NCBI GenBank assembly: GCA_946616365.1
Contig: CAMOIX010000030.1
Location: 1-29,218, forward strand
Source of the DNA: AC2028 sp002373595
GTDB taxonomy: Bacteria; Bacillota; Clostridia; Lachnospirales; Lachnospiraceae
Direction: 5' to 3'
DNA: 29,218 bases
The stretch's first letter is position 1. Each line of letters begins with the position of its first letter. Below are positions 24,221 through 29,218 of the stretch, in pieces. Below the pieces are notes generated by a model. It was not told the DNA's origin and did not search any database. It saw only the letters and a list, made by a program, of their open reading frames with translations. The translations under genes were made by a program, and so were the position numbers.

Positions 24221-25636
24221 CTATATCTCTATGCTGTCCAAAGGATCTTTGAGAGTCTTGGTCGAAGCAAGATACTCCTCGGAAATCTTTATCTCCGCGT
24301 CTACCGCTTCGGCGCCGGGAGCGCCCTTGGTGAGGCGTCGGTCGACGCAGGTGCTGAGCTTAATAGCTTCGTAGAAGTCAGGCTCTGCTTTGTCGCAGAT
24401 CTTCTTAAGGTCATCTATGGACATTTCATCGAGTGAGATATTTTTTTCGATACAGTGTACCACCATCTCGCCTACAAATCTATGTGCATCTCTGAAAGGC
24501 ACACCTTTGCGAACAAGATAGTCTGCAGCATCCGTAGCATTTGTGAATCCACCGGCTGCGCTCTTAAGCATCCTGTCACGATTGAAGCTCATCTGTCCGA
24601 GCATTCCGTCGAAGAGTTTGATACAGCTGAGTGCATTATCCATTGCATCAAATGATACTTCCTTATCCTCCTGCATGTCCTTATTGTAAGCAAGAGGTAT
24701 TCCCTTCATCGTGGTAAGAAGGGACATGAGCGCACCGTATACTCTGCCGGTCTTGCCCCTTACGAGCTCCGCGATATCGGGATTTTTCTTCTGAGGCATG
24801 ATGCTCGATCCGGTAGAGTAAGTATCGCTTATCTCTACAAATCTGTATTCATCGGAGTTCCAGATGATGATCTCCTCCGCGAATCTCGAGAGGTGCATCA
24901 TGATCTCCGAGAGTGCAAAAAGAAACTCCAGCAAATAATCTCTGTCTGATACGGAATCCATGGAGTTTGCTGTCGCGCACTTAAATCCGAGTCTCTTGGC
25001 AACATACTCTCTGTCGAGAGGATATGTCGTTCCGGCGAGTGCTCCCGCACCAAGAGGACATTCATTCATCCTGTCGTAAAGATCAGCCAGTCTCGATCTG
25101 TCGCGCTTAAACATCTCGAAATACGCTCCGAAATGATGCGCAAGGGTGACGGGCTGAGCCTTCTGCATATGGGTAAATCCCGGCATAACGGTGTCCTTTT
25201 CGGACTTCATAATGCCGAGAATAGTATGCATCAGTTCTGCGAGGAGCTCGTCGGTATGGCAGACTTCTCCTCTGGTATACATCCTCATATCGAGCGCAAC
25301 CTGATCATTGCGGCTGCGCCCGGTATGAAGTCTTTTTCCTGCATCTCCGATACGATCCGTCAGAACACTCTCTGCGAAACTGTGAACATCCTCGTATTCT
25401 TCACTTATATCGATTTTGCCGCTAAGTGAATCATCAAGTATGCCTTTCAGTCCCTTTACTATCGCTTCGCTGTCCTGCGCTGTGATCACTCCTGTCTTTC
25501 CAAGCATCTCAGCGTGAGCAATGCTGCCCAGGATATCCTGGCGCAGCATTCTCTTATCGAAGCTTATTGAAGCATTAAATTTGTAAACCAGATCGTCCGT
25601 CTTTTGTGTAAAGCGGCCTCCCCAAAGCTGGGCCAT
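24221..25636 (-). CDS. argH: Argininosuccinate lyase
   Basis: ArgH splits argininosuccinate into arginine and fumarate, the last step of arginine synthesis. The 471-residue protein starts AQLWGGRFTQKTDDL. The ATG at 25636 follows AAGGAG by eight bases; an in-frame extension of 35 residues upstream runs into the EF-G-2 gene and is rejected. Signatures are HTGRSRNDQVALDMR (about 104-118), FTHMQKAQP with the catalytic His157, and the flexible-loop motif GSSIMPQKKNPD with the catalytic Ser278. No argG is adjacent. It lies 13 bases after the EF-G-2 gene, so the two are probably co-transcribed. CarB, also in this window, supplies carbamoyl phosphate to the same pathway. Confidence 0.97.
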   Translation of the reverse strand: MAQLWGGRFTQKTDDLVYKFNASISFDKRMLRQDILGSIAHAEMLGKTGVITAQDSEAIVKGLKGILDDSLSGKIDISEEYEDVHSFAESVLTDRIGDAGKRLHTGRSRNDQVALDMRMYTRGEVCHTDELLAELMHTILGIMKSEKDTVMPGFTHMQKAQPVTLAHHFGAYFEMFKRDRSRLADLYDRMNECPLGAGALAGTTYPLDREYVAKRLGFKCATANSMDSVSDRDYLLEFLFALSEIMMHLSRFAEEIIIWNSDEYRFVEISDTYSTGSSIMPQKKNPDIAELVRGKTGRVYGALMSLLTTMKGIPLAYNKDMQEDKEVSFDAMDNALSCIKLFDGMLGQMSFNRDRMLKSAAGGFTNATDAADYLVRKGVPFRDAHRFVGEMVVHCIEKNISLDEMSIDDLKKICDKAEPDFYEAIKLSTCVDRRLTKGAPGAEAVDAEIKISEEYLASTKTLKDPLDSIEI

Positions 25637-25649
25637 TTTTGTTACTCCT

Positions 25650-27743
25650 TTATTCCTCGATATTATTCTCCGCAACCTTCGCAGCTCTTGCGGCGATCTC
25701 CTTCTCCTGTACATCCGAAGGAGCCTGCTCATAACGTGCAAACTCGTAGGAGTAATCTCCCATTCCTCCGGTCATGGAGCGAAGTACGGTGCAGTATCCG
25801 AAAAGTGCACTCTCGGGAACTTCAGCCTCGATCACGGTCTTGCCGTCACCGGTAGGATTCATTCCGAGCACGCGTCCTCTGCGCTTATTAAGGTCACCCA
25901 TTACATCTCCGGTATTGGCATCGGGTACAACGACCTTCAATGTCTCAATAGGCTCGAGAAGTACAGGCCCCGCTTCCATGATACCTTTCTTGAAAGCTCC
26001 GGAAGCTGCGGTCTTGAATGCCATCTCGGACGAGTCAACGGGGTGATATGATCCGTCGTAAAGCACAGCCTTGATACCTACAACGGGATATGCTGCAAGA
26101 GGTCCTCTTCCGATGCTCTCTGCGATTCCCTTTTCTACAGCGGGGAAGAAGTTCTTGGGAACGGATCCGCCGACTACTTCCTGCTCAAATACATAAGGTA
26201 CATCAGGATCGTCGGCCGGTGAGAACTTCATCTTGACGTGACCGTACTGTCCGTGTCCGCCTGTCTGCTTCTTGTACTTATACTCAACATCAGAAGTCTT
26301 TCTGATAGTCTCGCGATAAGCTACCTTAGGCTGCATAAGCTCGATCTCAACCTTATACTCGTTGAGAAGTCTGCTGACGATGACTTCGAGATGCATATCT
26401 CCCATTCCGTAGAGAAGCGTCTGATGGTTGTCGCCATCGTTTACATTCTTCATCGTAAGGTCTTCATGTCCGATCTTCTGAAGAGCCTGTGCGATCTTAT
26501 CGATATCCCCCTTATTCTTTGCCTTGTAGCGCATGAATGTATAGGGCTTGGAAATATCAAACATACCGAACTTGATCGGTGTAGCCTTGGTAGAGAGGCT
26601 GTTACCGGTACGTGCAGCGGTAAGTTTTGCAAGTGCACCGATATCTCCGGCGTGAAGCTCGGGTACCTCTATAGGCTTATTTCCCTGAAGTACATAGAGC
26701 TTTCCGACTTTCTCCTCGATATCCTTGTCAATATTGTAGAGAACATCGTCTGCCTTCAATACTCCGGAGTTAACCTTGATCAGCGAATATTTGCCGATGA
26801 AAGGATCCACGATGGTCTTCCAGATGTATGCACTCTTTGCCTTGGAGAAATCGTAATCGCAATGATAAATCTCGTTCGTCTTCATGTGAATACCTGCGAC
26901 GGTACGGTTCTCAGGGCTCGGGAAGTACTTGATGATATCGTCGAGGAGCGCGTACGCCCCCTGACATGTCGGGCTCGATCCCATGGTGATGGGAACGATG
27001 CTTCCGTCGAGTACGTTGGTACGGATAGCTGCTCTGATCTCCGCATCGGAGAACTGCTCTCCGCCGAAGTATCTCTCCATCATCTCCTCACTGGTCTCCG
27101 CAACGGTCTCCATGAGGGTCTCTCTGTATTTCTCAAGGTAGGGCTTGTTGTACTCGGGGATGTCCATATTGACGACATCCTTGCCCTGCCAGCGATGTCC
27201 CGACTCGGATATGATATTTACATATCCTACAAGCTTCTCATCCTCACGGATGGGAAGATGGAAAGGAGCAAGTTTCTTGCCGTAAAGTGCGGTAAGATCC
27301 TCAACTACCTGTCTGAAGGATGCATTGTCAACATCCATGTTTGATACATATATGATCCTGGGAAGCTTGTACTTCTCGCAAAGCTCCCATGCTTTCTTGG
27401 TTCCTACTTCTATTCCGCTGCGTCCGTTAACAACGATGATCGCTGCTCCGGCTGCGCTCATTGCTTCGTCAACTTCTCCGACGAAATCAAAGTATCCCGG
27501 AGTGTCGATCACATTGATCTTGTGATCTTCCCACTCTACAGGAATAAGTGAAGCGCTGAGTGAAAAGCCTCTTCTGATCTCCTCTTTGCCGTAATCGCTT
27601 ACGGTGCTGCCGTCGGCTATCGTACCCATGCGTGAGGTGATACCGGAAAGGTACGCAAAACTCTCTGCAAGAGTGGTCTTTCCGCTTCCTCCGTGTCCCA
27701 AAAGAACTACATTACGAATCTTGTCGGTGGTGTAAACTTTCAT
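25650..27743 (-). CDS. EF-G-2-type translational GTPase (EF-G paralogue)
   Basis: The 697-residue protein has the five-domain plan of elongation factor G but belongs to the EF-G-2 paralogue group (as in Thermus). The P-loop reads GHGGSGKTT (16-24) instead of GHIDHGKTT. Switch II reads DTPGYFDF (80-87), with Tyr84 in place of the catalytic His. The guanine motif reads SNMD (134-137) instead of NKMD. Domain IV has YKKQTGGHGQYGHVKM and domain V has EAEVPESALFGYCTVLRSMTGG. The function of such paralogues is unsettled; a main EF-G is expected elsewhere. The ATG at 27743 follows GGAGG by nine bases. A frame extension to 27788 begins at the predicted transcription start and is rejected. Confidence 0.93.
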   Translation of the reverse strand: MKVYTTDKIRNVVLLGHGGSGKTTLAESFAYLSGITSRMGTIADGSTVSDYGKEEIRRGFSLSASLIPVEWEDHKINVIDTPGYFDFVGEVDEAMSAAGAAIIVVNGRSGIEVGTKKAWELCEKYKLPRIIYVSNMDVDNASFRQVVEDLTALYGKKLAPFHLPIREDEKLVGYVNIISESGHRWQGKDVVNMDIPEYNKPYLEKYRETLMETVAETSEEMMERYFGGEQFSDAEIRAAIRTNVLDGSIVPITMGSSPTCQGAYALLDDIIKYFPSPENRTVAGIHMKTNEIYHCDYDFSKAKSAYIWKTIVDPFIGKYSLIKVNSGVLKADDVLYNIDKDIEEKVGKLYVLQGNKPIEVPELHAGDIGALAKLTAARTGNSLSTKATPIKFGMFDISKPYTFMRYKAKNKGDIDKIAQALQKIGHEDLTMKNVNDGDNHQTLLYGMGDMHLEVIVSRLLNEYKVEIELMQPKVAYRETIRKTSDVEYKYKKQTGGHGQYGHVKMKFSPADDPDVPYVFEQEVVGGSVPKNFFPAVEKGIAESIGRGPLAAYPVVGIKAVLYDGSYHPVDSSEMAFKTAASGAFKKGIMEAGPVLLEPIETLKVVVPDANTGDVMGDLNKRRGRVLGMNPTGDGKTVIEAEVPESALFGYCTVLRSMTGGMGDYSYEFARYEQAPSDVQEKEIAARAAKVAENNIEE

Positions 27744-27767
27744 CCCAGAATGCCTCCGTTTTTTATT

Positions 27768-27787
27768 TGCGGTTCCCCAAAACCGCA
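27768..27787 (-). other. Hairpin at the 5' end of the EF-G-2 mRNA
   Basis: TGCGGTT (27768-27774) and AACCGCA (27781-27787) form a perfect seven-pair stem with a six-base loop, directly at the predicted transcript start. It may protect the 5' end or regulate translation. The loop region shares the ten bases TCCCCAAAAC with 28439-28448. Confidence 0.5.
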
Positions 27788-27794
27788 TACTGAT

Positions 27795-27823
27795 ATTTTA
27801 CAGTAAATACGCCCCTCTTGCAA
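27795..27823 (-). promoter_or_regulatory. Likely vegetative promoter of the EF-G-2/argH operon
   Basis: TTGCAA (27823-27818) and TAAAAT (27800-27795) on the minus strand are exactly 17 bases apart. They match the consensus at four and five of six positions. The start would be near 27788, leaving a leader of about 45 bases that ends in GGAGG. Confidence 0.65.
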
Positions 27824-27824
27824 G

Positions 27825-27857
27825 AAAAAACGGGCTTTGGGGGCTTACTCTTCCCCG
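27825..27857 (-). terminator. Weak possible terminator after the DUF6935-like gene
   Basis: In the minus direction CGGG (27857-27854) can pair with CCCG (27834-27831), followed at once by six T residues (27830-27825). The stem is short and the loop long. An alternative GGGG/CCCC pairing exists within it. It sits directly upstream of the EF-G-2 promoter, where a terminator would be expected. Confidence 0.35.
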
Positions 27858-27919
27858 ATACGGTGACTTCCCCGCCGATCGTGGCCGGTCTTCCGTCAGA
27901 GTTTTGACGCTTTATCGTA

Positions 27920-28411
27920 TCATGCCCAGGGATTGCTGCTCTCAGGCTGTCTTACATCCACAAGTATATACTGCTCCCAGAGATACCACTTTCCGTCCTT
28001 TGCCTTGCGCAGATTCACAAATCTCGGTGAATCAGCCCCGCCCGACTGCAGGAATATCTTTGCATATCCTTCATTTTCGTACGAATACGGATTCTCAAAA
28101 GGGCTCACCGTAAGCGGTTCCGACGGAGTGTAATCATTATCCGGCATAGCTCCCTTGAAATACGAACGAGGCACATAATCCTTGTCCATAAACCTGTCCC
28201 TTATAAACTGCAGGTCATAATTCGACAGCGGCTGAGGTCCCTTCAGGAAATTCAGCATTTCTATCGCTGCATCCTTATTCTTAGGATATACGCAAAAAGC
28301 CAGTACCGTCATTGCCGCAGTATCAAAAGGCGTCGCCATTGCAGCCTGCGGCAGTGCCCTAAACTCATCCAATGTCTCCGGTATCTTTGCAAATGTAATA
28401 TCGTTCCCCAT
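27920..28411 (-). CDS. Uncharacterised protein, DUF6935-like
   Basis: The 163-residue protein has no signal peptide or membrane segment. Recognisable segments are MATPFDTAAMTVLAFCVYP, EMLNFLKGPQPLSNYD, FIRDRFMDKDYVPRSYF, SGGADSPRFVNLR, WYLWEQYILV and the closing NPWA. From memory this matches the family listed as DUF6935, seen in Lachnospiraceae and Ruminococcaceae, sometimes as a module of larger proteins; I cannot assign a function. AAGGGAGAAGG lies directly before the ATG. It lies 40 bases after the Rpn nuclease gene on the same strand, so co-transcription is possible. The tryptophan- and aromatic-rich C-terminal half suggests a compact globular fold. Confidence 0.75.
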   Translation of the reverse strand: MGNDITFAKIPETLDEFRALPQAAMATPFDTAAMTVLAFCVYPKNKDAAIEMLNFLKGPQPLSNYDLQFIRDRFMDKDYVPRSYFKGAMPDNDYTPSEPLTVSPFENPYSYENEGYAKIFLQSGGADSPRFVNLRKAKDGKWYLWEQYILVDVRQPESSNPWA

Positions 28412-28451
28412 AACCTTCTCCCTTTCTTTTTTTGTCAGTCCCCAAAACGGT

Positions 28452-29218
28452 CTATTTCTTATTCAGAGCTTCAATTACCTTTTCCGAGTCAAAATCAGGA
28501 GCATATTTTGAAGCAATTTTGTAAACAAACGCCACACGGGATACATCTTCTTCCAATTCTTCCGAAATCTGTTCAGCGGTTTTGCCTTTTCTGATTTTTT
28601 TACATATTTGCTCAACGAGCAGGTGTTCCTTACCTTGCGATATACCTTGCTCTATTCCCTGCGCTATTCCCTGCGCTATTCCCTGTGCAAGACCTTCTTC
28701 TCTGGCATCTTCTTTTAAGGCTTCCATATAAGCTTCTTCATCGATATCAAGCATTATCATCTGTTTAGCCTCCATTCTTTTCTTTCTCAGGTAATCTATC
28801 AAATATCCTTGAGAAATACACCATTCAACGGCTGAATCAACAGCTTTTTCTCTGGATTCCCCTTTATCAGCCAGTTCCCTTATCTTACCGACAAGCATCG
28901 CATATGCCTTAAGTTCAGGACATTTTGCAAGCAATTCCCTGTTCTTATCCGAATTGATATTTATGACCGTAGCTGTCCATTCATATCCCGGCACAGGTAT
29001 CTCAAATGCATCCGATAGTTTTAACACTGACCTTTCAGGTTGTTCTTCTCTTCCATTATACAACACATAATAAGCAGGTGCAGGGATATTTATAAGATTT
29101 TTTCTGTGGATCTTTTTCGGATCTCCGATTATTCCATCGATATTTCTGGAAAAGTACTGCAACCCCCTAAGCGGCATATTAGGATTAACACTGCTTTGGT
29201 GTTCCCAAAGAGTAAGCC
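28452..29218 (-). CDS. Rpn-family PD-(D/E)XK nuclease / transposase-like protein (5' end cut)
   Basis: Rpn (recombination-promoting nuclease) proteins, also annotated as PD-(D/E)XK putative transposases, are DNA endonuclease-like proteins that stimulate recombination in E. coli. The frame stays open to the right edge, reading TLWEHQSSVNPNMPLRG, so the gene starts outside the window. The E-x-Q of WEHQS belongs to the nuclease core; the earlier catalytic Asp is not visible. About 255 residues are seen. The segment YYVLYNGREEQPERSVLKLSD is typical of the family. The C-terminus holds AQGI/EQGI repeats encoded by 12-base tandem DNA repeats, then a basic helical tail. An internal ATG at 29177 is not the true start. 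Confidence 0.85.
   Translation of the reverse strand, partial: LTLWEHQSSVNPNMPLRGLQYFSRNIDGIIGDPKKIHRKNLINIPAPAYYVLYNGREEQPERSVLKLSDAFEIPVPGYEWTATVININSDKNRELLAKCPELKAYAMLVGKIRELADKGESREKAVDSAVEWCISQGYLIDYLRKKRMEAKQMIMLDIDEEAYMEALKEDAREEGLAQGIAQGIAQGIEQGISQGKEHLLVEQICKKIRKGKTAEQISEELEEDVSRVAFVYKIASKYAPDFDSEKVIEALNKK
28640..28687 (-). repeat. 12-base tandem repeats in the Rpn gene
   Basis: CTATTCCCTGCG is repeated at 28652, 28664 and, with one change, 28676, and a degenerate copy precedes them at 28640. Each unit encodes four residues (GIAQ or GIEQ, in the minus frame). Unit gain or loss would keep the frame and lengthen a helical linker. Confidence 0.75.

Noticed and set aside
25637..25741. 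35-residue N-terminal extension of argH
   Set aside because: It overlaps the end of the EF-G-2 gene, is Arg-rich without family resemblance, and the ATG at 25636 has AAGGAG at ideal distance and the canonical AQLWGGRF start.
26238..27344. Long plus-strand open frame (368 codons) opposite the EF-G-2 gene
   Set aside because: Antisense shadow of a conserved gene; low-complexity Leu/Val/Cys composition and no domain.
27744..27788. 15-residue N-terminal extension of the EF-G-2 protein
   Set aside because: It would begin at the predicted transcription start within a hairpin and without a ribosome binding site; GGAGG nine bases before 27743 decides the start.
29041..29177. Start of the Rpn gene at ATG 29177
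   Set aside because: The frame continues upstream to the window edge with the conserved TLWEHQSSVNPN segment, so the gene is truncated by the window.

Overview
The window looks like chromosomal DNA of a motile, Gram-positive anaerobe of the Clostridia, most likely Lachnospiraceae. The evidence is a CodY regulator directly followed by flgB-flgC-fliE-fliF-fliG, a clostridial-type LigA, strong AGGAGG-like ribosome binding sites, and housekeeping proteins of Firmicutes type. Assignment below family level is not possible from the sequence alone. Almost everything is on the minus strand. The only plus-strand genes are a two-gene cassette at 15369-16275. No rRNA, tRNA, CRISPR array or insertion sequence was seen, and no gene-free stretch exceeds 300 bases.

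Layout, following minus-strand transcription from right to left. (1) 29218-27920: a 5'-truncated Rpn-type PD-(D/E)XK nuclease gene, then a small uncharacterised protein (DUF6935-like). (2) 27743-24221: an EF-G-2-type translational GTPase followed 13 bases later by argH. (3) 24136-19186: asd (fungal/archaeal-type aspartate-semialdehyde dehydrogenase), a PAS-GGDEF-EAL protein with a degenerate GGDEF site and an intact EAL site, and topB. (4) 19066-16320: a left-handed beta-helix protein overlapping by 4 bases a very AT-rich membrane glycosyltransferase with a ricin-like lectin tail. (5) 15369-16275, plus strand: a Phd/YefM-like protein with an extra C-terminal domain, overlapping a small unknown protein. 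It has its own promoter, an array of 12-base direct repeats, and flanking 11-base direct repeats. (6) 15195-7241: a tight run carB, rnhA, rluF, ligA, metA and a cyclophilin, with gaps from 4-base overlaps to 29 bases, probably one operon. (7) 6983-4093: topA and codY with an ATGA overlap. (8) 3901-1: the flagellar rod and MS-ring operon, running off the left edge inside fliG.

Biologically the window combines amino-acid and pyrimidine precursor supply (carB, metA, asd, argH), DNA topology and repair (topA, topB, ligA, rnhA), translation-related functions (rluF, EF-G-2), nutrient sensing (CodY) and motility (flagellar basal body, a c-di-GMP phosphodiesterase). The best candidate for an undescribed system is the plus-strand two-gene module at 15369-16275. 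It resembles a toxin-antitoxin arrangement, but its partner protein belongs to no toxin family I can name. Other points worth attention are the substituted active-site residues of LigA, the degenerate GTPase motifs of the EF-G-2 protein, the lectin-tailed glycosyltransferase, and repeats between codY and flgB that could regulate flagellar expression.
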